The notes below the pieces were generated by a model that did not search any database, was not told the origin of the DNA, and saw nothing but the letters and a program-made list of their open reading frames with translations. The position numbers and the translations under genes were made by a program. Positions 51,157 to 59,385 of a stretch of DNA of 64,000 bases are shown piece after piece. Position 1 is the stretch's first letter, and each line of letters starts with the position of its first letter. Location: the NCBI RefSeq assembly GCF_001426685.1, contig NZ_LMFB01000009.1:413140-477139 (forward strand), in the 5' to 3' direction. This DNA comes from Rhizobium sp. Root483D2. GTDB taxonomy: Bacteria > Pseudomonadota > Alphaproteobacteria > Rhizobiales > Rhizobiaceae.

Positions 51157-52506
51157 TCAGCCATGCTTCATGGGTTTGGGGGTGACCTTTGTTTTGGCAT
51201 CCCTCGCCTTGGGCGCGCCGGGAAGTTCGCCGGTCCACTCGAAGGCCTGCGTCCCCGGCGGATTTTCGTACCAGCCGGGATCGCTGTAATCGTCGGCAGC
51301 AATGCCCTCGCGGACCTTGACGACGGAGAACATGCCGCCCATCTCGATCGGGCCATGCGGACCCCATCCGGTCATCATCGCAATGGTGTTTTCCGGAATT
51401 TCCATCTCCATCTGCCCCATATCGGCCATGCCTGCGGTTCCCATCGGCATGTATTCCGGGCGGATTTTCCTGATCTTTTCCGCCACCTGTTTCTTATCGA
51501 CGCCAATGAAGGTGGGAATGTCGTGGCCCATCGCGTTCATCGTGTGATGCGATTTGTGGCAATGGATCGCCCAGTCACCCGGATATTTGGCGTCAAACTC
51601 GAAGGCACGCATCGCACCCACGGGGATGTCGATGCTGACCTCGGGCCAGCGGGCCTCGGGCCGGACCCAGCCACCGTCCGTTCCGGTCACCTCGACGTCA
51701 TATCCGTGCATATGGATGGGGTGGTTCGTCATGGTAAGGTTACCGGCACGCACGCGAACCCGGTCGTCCTTGGCAACCACAAGCGGATCGATCCCCGGGA
51801 AGATGCGGCTGTTCCAGGTCCATAGATTGAAGTCGGTCATTTCCATGACGCGCGGAACGTAGCTGCCGGGATCGATGTCATAGGCGCTGAGCAGGAACAC
51901 GAAATCCCGATCGACGCGCATGAATGTTTCGTCCCTGGGATGGATGACGAACATCCCCATCATGCCCATCGCCATCTGGACCATTTCATCCGAATGCGGG
52001 TGGTACATGAAGGTGCCGGATTTGACGAGGTCGAACTCGTAGACAAAGGTCTTGCCGGCGGGAATATGCGGTTGCGATAAACCACCGACCCCGTCCATGC
52101 CGGATGGCAGGATCATGCCATGCCAGTGCACTGTCGTGTGTTCGGGCAGCTTGTTGGTGACGAAGATGCGGACGCGGTCTCCCTCGACAGCTTCGATCGT
52201 CGGGCCCGGGGACTGGCCGTTATAGCCCCAGAGGCGTGCCGTCATGCCCTCAGCCATTTCACGCTCGACGGGTTCGGCAACCAGGTGGAATTCCTTGACA
52301 CCGTTGTCCATCCGATGGGGAAGCGTCCAGCCATTCAGCGTCACGACCGGGGTGTAATCCGGTCCTGAGGCGGGACGCACCGCTGTCTGTGTTTGCGCGG
52401 TTTCCATCATGGCAGCGTCCGGCAGCCCCATGTTGGCGGTTTTCGCCCATGCGGCACTCGATACCAGGGCAGCACCGGCGCCCAGCATTTGTCGTCTGTT
52501 GAACAT
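51157..52506 (-). CDS. Multicopper oxidase (copper-resistance type)
   Basis: 449-residue periplasmic oxidase that probably converts toxic Cu(I) to Cu(II). N-terminal N-R-R-Q-M-L-G-A-G is a twin-arginine-like signal. All copper sites are visible: H-W-H-G near residue 128, Y-H-P-H-S-D-E near 168, H-P-I-H-M-H-G near 266, and H-C-H-K-S-H-H-T-M-N-A-M near 315, which supplies the type 1 and trinuclear ligands. Met-rich segments near the C-terminus (A-G-M-A-D-M-G-Q-M-E-M-E) may bind Cu(I) as in CueO. It lies downstream of the TolC-like gene by 14 bases in the same operon. Confidence 0.93.
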   Translation of the reverse strand: MFNRRQMLGAGAALVSSAAWAKTANMGLPDAAMMETAQTQTAVRPASGPDYTPVVTLNGWTLPHRMDNGVKEFHLVAEPVEREMAEGMTARLWGYNGQSPGPTIEAVEGDRVRIFVTNKLPEHTTVHWHGMILPSGMDGVGGLSQPHIPAGKTFVYEFDLVKSGTFMYHPHSDEMVQMAMGMMGMFVIHPRDETFMRVDRDFVFLLSAYDIDPGSYVPRVMEMTDFNLWTWNSRIFPGIDPLVVAKDDRVRVRAGNLTMTNHPIHMHGYDVEVTGTDGGWVRPEARWPEVSIDIPVGAMRAFEFDAKYPGDWAIHCHKSHHTMNAMGHDIPTFIGVDKKQVAEKIRKIRPEYMPMGTAGMADMGQMEMEIPENTIAMMTGWGPHGPIEMGGMFSVVKVREGIAADDYSDPGWYENPPGTQAFEWTGELPGAPKARDAKTKVTPKPMKHG

Positions 52507-52520
52507 ATCGTCGTCCTTTC

Positions 52521-53975
52521 TCAGTGACCGCCGCTGCCTTCAGCGGTAGCTGCCAAATCCGGTCCGCCGCCCGCTGCCCCTACACCGCCGCCGTAAATGG
52601 CAGGCGCGAGGTTGGCTTCGGCCAACCAGAAATCACGTTTCGCGTTGACAGCGAGCAGGGCCGAACTGATCGTCTCGCGGCTGTCGGTGAGCAGTTCGAA
52701 TGTGTTGGTGATCATGCCGTTATAGGTCAGCAGAGATTCCTCCTCGATATCAGCGCGGAGCGGTAAGACGCTGTTGCGATAGTGCCGGGCGATATCATAG
52801 TTCGCGCGGTAAGCCTGGTAGGCGGACCTTGCTTCGGAGCGGACGTTCACGGCCTTTTCCGCAAGCAGATTGGCGGCGCGCATATAGGCCAGTTCCGCCT
52901 TGCGCATACGCGCCTTGCCGGTGTCAAAGATCGGAATTGTAAATTCCAGCTCGATATTTCCCGTCGTATCGGCATTTTTCACGCCGTCCTCCGGTTCGCG
53001 CTCTGTCTCGAAACCGGTCAAAATTTCCAGGTCGGTGACATACCGCGTTGCTTCGGTCAGCTTGTACGACTGTGCCGTGGCATCGAGATCGAGCCTGGCC
53101 ATCTGCAGATCGACCCGGCGTTGCAAGGCTTGCGCCTCGATCTGATCCTGCGTCATCAGCCCCTTGGGAAGCTGCGCAAGCCGGTTGGGAAGCTGGTAAT
53201 CGATGTCCGGTCCCCAGAGCCCCATGAGCCGTGTCAGTTCCTCCTTGGCCAGACGCGCGTCAAGGCGGGCTTTGGCGGTCTGTCCGGCCAGTTCGGCATA
53301 AAAGACATGATGCCGCGCCTGAGCGCTCTTCGTCAGCGCACCCGTTTCGCCGAGCTTCTTGGCAAGTTCCGATGCCGCATCGGCTGTATCCTGCGCCTTG
53401 GAAAGCTGGGCGGCCGTTTCGCGGGCCGCCACTGCCGCGATCCACGCCCGCCTCGTATTGGCGGCAAGCTGCAAGGTTTGCAGAGCCGCGCCAAGCTGAG
53501 CTCTCCTAAATCCGGTGCCAGCACTATCAATCGCTTTCTTCCGGGTAGCGAGCGCGACGATATTGGTGGCGATCACTCCTTCCACGGACCTAAACACCGC
53601 CAATCCCGGCGTGCCGATGCCGGTCAGTCCTACACCCACGATCGGGTTGGCAAACATGGTCGATTGCCATGCATCCGCAGCCGCCTCGCCGAGACCGGCA
53701 TAGGCCGCCTGAAGACCCTTGTTGTTGAGGAGAGCGATCTGCACCGCCGTCTCGGCGTCGATGCTTTTCTTGGCCAGCAGCACCTTGACCTGTTTTGCGG
53801 CTGCCTGGGCATCGTACCGGTTCTGAATCCAGACGGTATGTTTGCCCGTCGCGTCAGCCGTTGTCGTGGACACCGACGAAAATCCGGCATTGCCGTGCGA
53901 ATATTGTGCCGCCTGGACGCATCCACTCAGAATGAGCGGCAAGAGAAGAACTGCCGTTATTTTCTGCTTGGTCAT
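52521..53975 (-). CDS. TolC-family outer-membrane efflux lipoprotein (CusC-like)
   Basis: 484 residues. A lipoprotein signal with lipobox L-S-G-C near residue 19 precedes a long helical barrel with repeated outer-membrane-factor patterns (A-L-L-N-N-K-G-L-Q-A-A-Y-A-G-L-G near 85, and L-A-Y-M-R-A-A-N-L-L-A near 370). It forms the outer-membrane exit duct. Its start overlaps the stop of the preceding lipoprotein gene by four bases. No RND pump or fusion protein lies next to it, so its inner-membrane partner must be encoded elsewhere or it may work with the multicopper oxidase as in some copper clusters. Confidence 0.9.
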   Translation of the reverse strand: MTKQKITAVLLLPLILSGCVQAAQYSHGNAGFSSVSTTTADATGKHTVWIQNRYDAQAAAKQVKVLLAKKSIDAETAVQIALLNNKGLQAAYAGLGEAAADAWQSTMFANPIVGVGLTGIGTPGLAVFRSVEGVIATNIVALATRKKAIDSAGTGFRRAQLGAALQTLQLAANTRRAWIAAVAARETAAQLSKAQDTADAASELAKKLGETGALTKSAQARHHVFYAELAGQTAKARLDARLAKEELTRLMGLWGPDIDYQLPNRLAQLPKGLMTQDQIEAQALQRRVDLQMARLDLDATAQSYKLTEATRYVTDLEILTGFETEREPEDGVKNADTTGNIELEFTIPIFDTGKARMRKAELAYMRAANLLAEKAVNVRSEARSAYQAYRANYDIARHYRNSVLPLRADIEEESLLTYNGMITNTFELLTDSRETISSALLAVNAKRDFWLAEANLAPAIYGGGVGAAGGGPDLAATAEGSGGH

Positions 53976-54199
53976 GGCACGTCTCCCTGCGGAGCCTGTG
54001 CCTCATTCTGGTCGCGCCATGGCTTGGGATCGGCGGGGCTTTGATGTGTATAGCCGGAGACGGGGCTGGTGTAGGTCAGCGGACGAATATGCGCCGGCGA
54101 GCTGGCGGGATCGTCCGCAGCACCGACATCGGGAGGTGACGTGGCAGCGCAACCGCTCGCAAGGAGCGGCAGGGCGACCACCAGAAATTTTCGTTTCAT
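53972..54199 (-). CDS. Small lipoprotein of the copper operon
   Basis: 75 residues: signal with lipobox L-A-S-G-C (Cys near 17), then a Pro/Ser/Ala-rich tail with S-P-V-S-G-Y-T-H-Q-S. The ATGA overlap with the TolC-like gene shows translational coupling, so it probably assists that protein. No metal-binding motif stands out beyond a few His. Family not recognised. Confidence 0.75.
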   Translation of the reverse strand: MKRKFLVVALPLLASGCAATSPPDVGAADDPASSPAHIRPLTYTSPVSGYTHQSPADPKPWRDQNEAQAPQGDVP

Positions 54200-54286
54200 G
54201 GTGTAATCCGAACAGGAGATATCTGCTGCGCTGCCGGCAGTGAAGCACGTCAGCGCGTTGAGGCCCGTGAGGACGGGCGGCCCAGT

Positions 54287-54670
54287 TCAGAGACTTGGAG
54301 GGCGGTACAGGGAATGGATTTCACCGAACCATGGCTGGTCATCGGTGAATTCACGGATCGGCGATAATACCGGTGCACCTAAGGTGTTGGTTGAGGCGAT
54401 GATGGCGAGACCGATGCAAAAGCCCTTGCAGCATTCCTGTTCGGCCGATTTCGAGGCGTCGTCGTCGGCAGAGGCTGTTTCACGATGATCGTGCGCGCTC
54501 ATTTGGGCGACGTCACCATGCTGCATGACGTGAGGCATCTGCGCCGATGCGCCAGCAGATGAGTGGCCATGCATCGCCGCCGTTGCTGTCGATAACGAAT
54601 ATCCGGCAAGCGACAGGACGATCGCCAGTCTGATCAGAATCAGCAATGTCCTGCATAGGATTCGATACAT
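54287..54670 (-). CDS. Met/His/Cys-rich protein, first gene of the copper operon
   Basis: About 127 residues. A hydrophobic N-terminal segment (about 3-27) looks like a signal or anchor. The mature part has M-H-G-H-S, Q-M-P-H-V-M-Q-H-G-D, M-S-A-H-D-H and E-C-C-K-G-F-C, giving several potential copper ligands. It resembles in layout the small Met/His-rich proteins encoded ahead of copper-resistance operons, but I cannot assign a family with confidence. It is the first gene downstream of the CueR-type promoter at 54775-54805. Confidence 0.7.
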   Translation of the reverse strand: MYRILCRTLLILIRLAIVLSLAGYSLSTATAAMHGHSSAGASAQMPHVMQHGDVAQMSAHDHRETASADDDASKSAEQECCKGFCIGLAIIASTNTLGAPVLSPIREFTDDQPWFGEIHSLYRPPSL

Positions 54671-54774
54671 CGCGTCCAAGCTTCACGGCTGCTTGCCGCA
54701 GCTGTCTCGACCAAAGTTTCCCCGGGAAAAGCCTTGCCCGAATAAGCGTGGCAGGCGTTTTCCGATTCGTCCCA

Positions 54775-54805
54775 TTGGTAAAGGTTCCAACACTGGCAAG
54801 GTCAA
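54775..54805 (-). promoter_or_regulatory. CueR/HmrR-type copper-responsive promoter
   Basis: On the minus strand a TTGACC -35 hexamer (54800-54805) and TACCAA -10 (54775-54780) are separated by exactly 19 bases. The spacer TTGCCAGTGTTGGAACCTT matches the layout of the E. coli copA promoter, with an ACCTT...GGAA dyad. The 19-bp spacer is the hallmark of MerR-family activation. It reads into the copper operon starting at 54670. No MerR-family gene is in this window. Confidence 0.8.
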
Positions 54806-54975
54806 GAGCCGTCGTCGATCAAAGTTGAAGCGGGCCAACGACTGGGCGTATGGCTATAGCAATTTCAGTTGTAGTGCGCACCGATTTCTGCCTTTTCCAA
54901 ACGCCATGTCGCTGTCCGTGAACTGAGCTTCCGTCACATACCCCTAAAATTTCACTGAAAAGATGCTTGACAATC

Positions 54976-55030
54976 ATCCGGTATAGAGATCAATTCCTAT
55001 TTACCGGATACAGAATACGATATACCGGAC
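54976..55030. promoter_or_regulatory. Triple TATACCGGAT operator
   Basis: Three copies of a 10-mer: inverted ATCCGGTATA (54976-54985), direct TTTACCGGAT (55000-55009) and TATACCGGAC (55021-55030). Successive starts are 24 and 21 bases apart, near two helical turns. The first copy overlaps the spacer after a TTGACA -35. The XRE-cupin regulator encoded in the downstream operon (62010) is the likely binder. Confidence 0.55.
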
Positions 55031-55167
55031 AAAGGCTGGGAGGCCTGTCTTAACAGATTTATGAATGACCGCGCACGAATGTGGCTGATGCGAAGCCGTG
55101 TTCAAAAGCGCAAGCAATTCCGGATTGAAGACTCGAGACAAGTTCAAATCAAAAAAGGGGAACTTAA

Positions 55168-56277
55168 ATGAGTGACAAGTTGACGACGACCCGCAGAAAT
55201 GCGTTGAAACTGTTTGGTGCCGGCGCAGCTGTTCTTGCAGCGCCTTATATTATCCGTCCGCGCGCTGCCTGGGCTGAAAACGGCATCTTGAACGTAACCA
55301 CTTACGACAAGTTCCTGCCGCAGGAATTTCTGGAGAAGTTTCAAAAGGACACCGGTATCGAAGTCAGAATCCGCCTGACCGACGACCAGGGAAAACAGTA
55401 CAATCTGCTGACGGCTGAAGGTGCCAATCCCTCAACCGACATCGTGACGGTTGCCGGCCACCGCTATTCGCAGTTCATCAATTCAAAGCTGCTGCAGCCG
55501 CTCGACACCGGCAAGATTTCAAACTGGAAAAACCTCAACACCGCCTATCAGGACGCCCCCTGGGCGCGCATCGACGGCAACCTTTGGGGCCTGCCGATCC
55601 TGGCCGGATATGAGGGCCTTGCCCGCAACGTCGATTATGTCAAGGAAGCGCCGAGCTGGGAGATTATGTTCGACCCGGAATATAAGGGCCAGACATCCTA
55701 CATCGTCAGCGATTTCATGACGATTGCCATGCAGTATCTCGGACATGACGGCGACTTCGTCACCTATGCCGACAAGCCGGACATCGCCCAGAAGGCCACC
55801 AACGAAGCCCGCGACTTGCTGATCAAGCACAAGGACATGGTTCGCAAATATTACGATGCCGGCTCCGAAGTGCAGCAGATGTTCATCAACGAGGATATCT
55901 ATCTTGCGCATTCGTGGTCCGGTCCGGCTGCCAAGCTCATCATGGACGGCCACCCGATTCAATTGTCGGTTCCGAAGGAAGGCACGTTCGGCTTCTGCTA
56001 CACGCTGAACGTCGTCAACAACGCACCGAATGCCGAGAATGCCTATAAGTTGCTCGACGCAATCCTGGCGAGCCCGGATGTCGGCGCGGCGATGACCCGC
56101 CAGTCGGGCTACAGCTCGACAATGAATGGCGTTGGCGACCTGCTCAACGACCGTGAAAAGCTCGCGTCCACGCTGCCGCAGGAAGAGGTCGATCGCATCA
56201 TCTTCTTCTCGTCGGTCAACCGTGACATGAAGAACGAGATGATTGACCGCGCGACTGCAGAGGTCAAGGCGGCCTAA
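55168..56277 (+). CDS. ABC transporter solute-binding protein (PotD/PotF-like)
   Basis: 369 residues with a twin-arginine signal (T-T-R-R-N-A-L-K-L-F-G-A-G-A-A-V, cleavage near A-W-A). The mature protein is a polyamine/opine-type binding protein: N-V-T-T-Y-D-K-F-L-P-Q-E-F-L-E-K-F-Q-K-D-T-G near residue 40, and G-F-C-Y-T-L-N-V-V-N-N-A-P-N near 275. A GGGGAA ribosome site precedes the ATG. It is the first gene of the operon; strong hairpins follow it, so it is likely the most abundant product. Ligand is presumably a cationic amine or opine. Confidence 0.92.
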   Translation: MSDKLTTTRRNALKLFGAGAAVLAAPYIIRPRAAWAENGILNVTTYDKFLPQEFLEKFQKDTGIEVRIRLTDDQGKQYNLLTAEGANPSTDIVTVAGHRYSQFINSKLLQPLDTGKISNWKNLNTAYQDAPWARIDGNLWGLPILAGYEGLARNVDYVKEAPSWEIMFDPEYKGQTSYIVSDFMTIAMQYLGHDGDFVTYADKPDIAQKATNEARDLLIKHKDMVRKYYDAGSEVQQMFINEDIYLAHSWSGPAAKLIMDGHPIQLSVPKEGTFGFCYTLNVVNNAPNAENAYKLLDAILASPDVGAAMTRQSGYSSTMNGVGDLLNDREKLASTLPQEEVDRIIFFSSVNRDMKNEMIDRATAEVKAA

Positions 56278-56297
56278 TCAGGCAAAGCCTCTATCGG

Positions 56298-56392
56298 CCC
56301 CACCCTGTTCCGGAGCACTCGCGTGATCTCCGGGCAGGGGTGGCCACCGGCCTCCAACAACGCGCAATGACTGACCGCCGGCAAGACGGCGG
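56298..56392 (+). other. RNA hairpins after the binding-protein gene
   Basis: An extended stem pairs CCACCCTG with CAGGGGTGG and CCGGAG (56310-56315) with CTCCGG (56328-56333). A second hairpin pairs CCGCCG (56375-56380) with CGGCGG (56387-56392). No T-run follows. They probably stabilise the binding-protein mRNA relative to the downstream permeases. Confidence 0.55.
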
Positions 56393-56425
56393 TACAGGCC
56401 GATCTGCGCCAACCGAGATTGTTTG

Positions 56426-57412
56426 ATGGTGAATAGCAACACGATAGCCGGGGATGCGGCAGGGCGCGGTGCGTCCATACCCAAATATTCGACCCGCATA
56501 GCGCAGATCGTCAATTCCGCACTGTACCGGCATACGCTGGGCGCTGCGGTCGAGTCGCGGGTCGGCCGCGTCATCCTTCTGGCCGGCGTGCCGCTGATCT
56601 GGTTGATCATGCTGCATATCGGCCCGATCTATCAGATGCTGAAGATCAGTCTTCTCTCCCATTACCCGATCCAGCCGGGCGTGGAATCGCATTTTACCCT
56701 GGCCAACTATGCAATCTTCTTCCGGGAATCGCTTTATTTCACGCCCTTGATCAAAAGCTTCGTCTTTGCAACGGCTGCAACGGCCATCACATTGGTCGTC
56801 GTCTACCCGGTCGCCTATTACGTTGCCAAGATCGTCAAGCCGGAAGGCCGGTCAAAAGCGCTGTTGCTGCTTCTGGTACCGTTCTGGGCCGGCGAACTGA
56901 TCCGCACGTTTTCGGTGATCATGCTTTTGGCCAATCGCGGCGCCGTCAACGTGCTCTTGCGTGAGATTGGCCTGATCGACCGGCCCATTCCGATGCTCTA
57001 CACATCGTTCTCGCTCGGCTTCGGTTTGGTCTATCTGATCTGCCTTTATATGCTTTTGCCGCTGTATTCGGCGATTGAAAAAATCCCCACCCAGTATCTG
57101 GACGCAGCTTCCGACCTCGGGGCCGGACCGTTCACGCGCTTTCGCAGGATCATCCTGCCTCTGTCCAAGGACGGCATCGTGTCGGGCTGTTCGCTGGTGT
57201 TCCTGACCTGCATCGGCGTCTTTGCAACCCCGATGCTGCTCGGCGGTCCGAACACCGTATTGTTTCCCGAAACGATCAGCGGCTTCTTCCATGGCGCCAG
57301 TGACAAATGGCCGGTTGGTGCGGCCTTCGCGCTGATCATGCTGGTGACGGCCCTGATTGCGGCCGGGATCTTCATGCGCCTTGTCGGCGGCAAGAAAAGG
57401 AGTGCGTTCTGA
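56426..57412 (+). CDS. Polyamine/opine-type ABC transporter permease (PotB-like)
   Basis: 328 residues: an N-terminal cytoplasmic extension of about 45 residues, then six membrane helices. The EAA loop lies near residue 220 (Y-L-D-A-A-S-D-L-G-A-G-P-F-T-R-F-R-R-I-I-L-P). Its stop overlaps the next start by one base (TGATG). ATG at 56426 is used; a TTG just before it is the alternative. Confidence 0.92.
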   Translation: MVNSNTIAGDAAGRGASIPKYSTRIAQIVNSALYRHTLGAAVESRVGRVILLAGVPLIWLIMLHIGPIYQMLKISLLSHYPIQPGVESHFTLANYAIFFRESLYFTPLIKSFVFATAATAITLVVVYPVAYYVAKIVKPEGRSKALLLLLVPFWAGELIRTFSVIMLLANRGAVNVLLREIGLIDRPIPMLYTSFSLGFGLVYLICLYMLLPLYSAIEKIPTQYLDAASDLGAGPFTRFRRIILPLSKDGIVSGCSLVFLTCIGVFATPMLLGGPNTVLFPETISGFFHGASDKWPVGAAFALIMLVTALIAAGIFMRLVGGKKRSAF

Positions 57413-58206
57413 TGCGCAACATGGTTTCCGACGCGCCGCGCACGACGCTGACGGCGTTCTACTGGGCCTTCATTCTCTATTTGCTCCTGCCGCTTACCCT
57501 GATGATGGCGATGAGCTTCAAGGATGCCAATTTCGTCGCCTTTCCGATCGGCGATTGGACATTCGATTGGTATGTGAAGGTGATGCAGGACAAGCAGTTC
57601 CTGGAGGCCTGCCTTTACTCGATCATGATCGCAGCCGCCGCAACGCTTGCCGCAACCACGCTCGGCACATGGATTGCCATGCTGATCGTCGCCGACGGCA
57701 TACGCGGCCGGACGATCATCTTTGCTCTCGCCTGCCTGCCGGCCGTCGTGCCAGGGATGATTTCGGCGATTTCGTTGCGCATCTTCATCTCGACGATCGA
57801 TATGCCGACGGGAACGGCGGCTATCATCCTTGGCCATACCGTCCATGCGGTGCCGTTCGTCGTGGTGATGGCACTCACACGCCTTCGCTCCATGCCCGGC
57901 AATCTGGTCGATGCGGCGCGGGATCTGGGAGCCGACAATATCGTTGCCTTCTTCCGCGTCACACTTCCTTATCTGGGGCCGGCGCTGTTTGGCGGCATGA
58001 TCTTTTGCGTCCTCCTGTCGATCGACGATTTCGTCCGCACGTTTTTCCTTGGCGGCTATCGTCCCACGCTGCCCATGCTGATCTTTGCCAAGGTGCAAGG
58101 CGGCATGTCTCCTGAAATCAACGCAATGGCGACGATTGTCCTGGTGGTTACGGCCGCCGTCGGATTGTACGCCGAATTTATCACCCGCCGCGCGAGGACC
58201 CGCTGA
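57412..58206 (+). CDS. Polyamine/opine-type ABC transporter permease (PotC-like)
   Basis: 264 residues with six membrane helices and an EAA loop in L-V-D-A-A-R-D-L-G-A-D-N-I-V-A-F-F-R-V-T-L-P near residue 170. The start is fixed by the one-base TGATG overlap with the upstream permease, and its own stop overlaps the ATPase start in the same way, so the three genes are translationally coupled. Confidence 0.92.
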   Translation: MRNMVSDAPRTTLTAFYWAFILYLLLPLTLMMAMSFKDANFVAFPIGDWTFDWYVKVMQDKQFLEACLYSIMIAAAATLAATTLGTWIAMLIVADGIRGRTIIFALACLPAVVPGMISAISLRIFISTIDMPTGTAAIILGHTVHAVPFVVVMALTRLRSMPGNLVDAARDLGADNIVAFFRVTLPYLGPALFGGMIFCVLLSIDDFVRTFFLGGYRPTLPMLIFAKVQGGMSPEINAMATIVLVVTAAVGLYAEFITRRARTR

Positions 58207-59291
58207 TGGAACCCGTCGTCCAATTCGACAATGTCAACAAGAGCTACGGCAAGCATGTCGCCGTCGATAACCTGAACCTCAGCATCGAGGCCGGCAAGTT
58301 CGTCACGCTGCTCGGACCCTCCGGCTGCGGAAAGTCCACCTCGCTGCGCATGCTCGGCGGCTTCGAGACGCCGACATCCGGCCGCATCATGCTGAGCGGC
58401 AAGGATGTGACCCGGGTCCCGCCCAACAAGCGCAACGTGAACATCGTGTTCCAGGATTACGCGCTGTTTCCGCATATGAGCGTCGCCAAGAACATCGCCT
58501 TCGGCCTCGAACTGAAAGGCTTCGACAACCAGCGCATCCATCGCCGGGTGTCGGAATTGCTCGAACTCGTGCAGCTGCAGGATTATGCCCATCGCCTGCC
58601 GGCGGAACTGTCCGGCGGCCAGCGCCAGCGTGTTGCGCTCATGCGCGCTTTGGCACCGGATCCGGACGTTTTGCTTCTCGATGAGCCGCTGTCTGCACTC
58701 GATGCCAAGCTGCGCCAGCAAATGCAGATCGAGCTCAAGGCGATCCAGGAGCAGACCGGCAAGACCTTCATGTTCGTGACGCACGATCAGGAAGAAGCGC
58801 TGACAATGTCCGACACGATCGTGGTGATGAACAAGGGCCGCATCGAGCAGATGGGTGATCCCAACACGCTCTACGGCCGGCCGGGCTCCGTCTTCGTGGC
58901 CAATTTCATCGGCGAGACCAACCTGTTGCGCAGCACGGTGATTAGCTCCGAGGGTGATGTCGCCGCTCTCGATTGGAACGGCGTCACCATTACGGCCAAT
59001 CCCGGCGGTCTTGCGCCCCGGCATGGCGAACATCTCTATGTGGTTCTGCGGCCGGAGGCGATCCACTGCTCGGCGGGCGAGCCCACAAGCGGCAACCGCA
59101 TCAAGGGCAAGATCCGCCAGCGCGTGTTCAAGGGCAATCACACCTCGATGACGGTCGAGGTTGCCGGTGGCGCCTTGCTCAATACGCTGGTTCATCCCAG
59201 CGATGTCGCCCAACTGAGCGGTGAAGACATCTGGCTGGGCTGGAAGCCCGAAACCACGACGGTCATTCCGGACCGGCACGCTCAGAATTGA
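58206..59291 (+). CDS. ABC transporter ATP-binding protein (PotA-like)
   Basis: 361 residues. Walker A G-P-S-G-C-G-K-S-T, Q-loop V-F-Q-D-Y-A-L-F-P-H, signature L-S-G-G-Q-R-Q-R-V-A-L-M-R-A, Walker B V-L-L-L-D-E-P-L-S-A-L-D and switch V-T-H-D-Q-E-E-A-L are intact. A TOBE domain covers about residues 280-350. It completes the importer. The flavoprotein gene follows about 95 bases later with its own ribosome site. Confidence 0.94.
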   Translation: MEPVVQFDNVNKSYGKHVAVDNLNLSIEAGKFVTLLGPSGCGKSTSLRMLGGFETPTSGRIMLSGKDVTRVPPNKRNVNIVFQDYALFPHMSVAKNIAFGLELKGFDNQRIHRRVSELLELVQLQDYAHRLPAELSGGQRQRVALMRALAPDPDVLLLDEPLSALDAKLRQQMQIELKAIQEQTGKTFMFVTHDQEEALTMSDTIVVMNKGRIEQMGDPNTLYGRPGSVFVANFIGETNLLRSTVISSEGDVAALDWNGVTITANPGGLAPRHGEHLYVVLRPEAIHCSAGEPTSGNRIKGKIRQRVFKGNHTSMTVEVAGGALLNTLVHPSDVAQLSGEDIWLGWKPETTTVIPDRHAQN

Positions 59292-59385
59292 GCAATGGCG
59301 GCCCGCATCGCTTCCGGTGCGGGTCTCAAGGCAGGAAGGCGGCCGCTGCGAACCATGGGTTCCATCGGCAGCGGAGGTGAGACCC

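Larger units (their letters stand above)
54671..55167. other. Divergent promoter region between copper and importer operons
   Basis: About 500 bases without a supported gene. It contains the copper-responsive promoter (54775-54805, reading left) and a TTGACA hexamer at 54967-54972. A triple TACCGGA operator (54976-55030) serves the rightward importer operon. Short plus-strand frames in this stretch have no ribosome sites. Confidence 0.7.
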
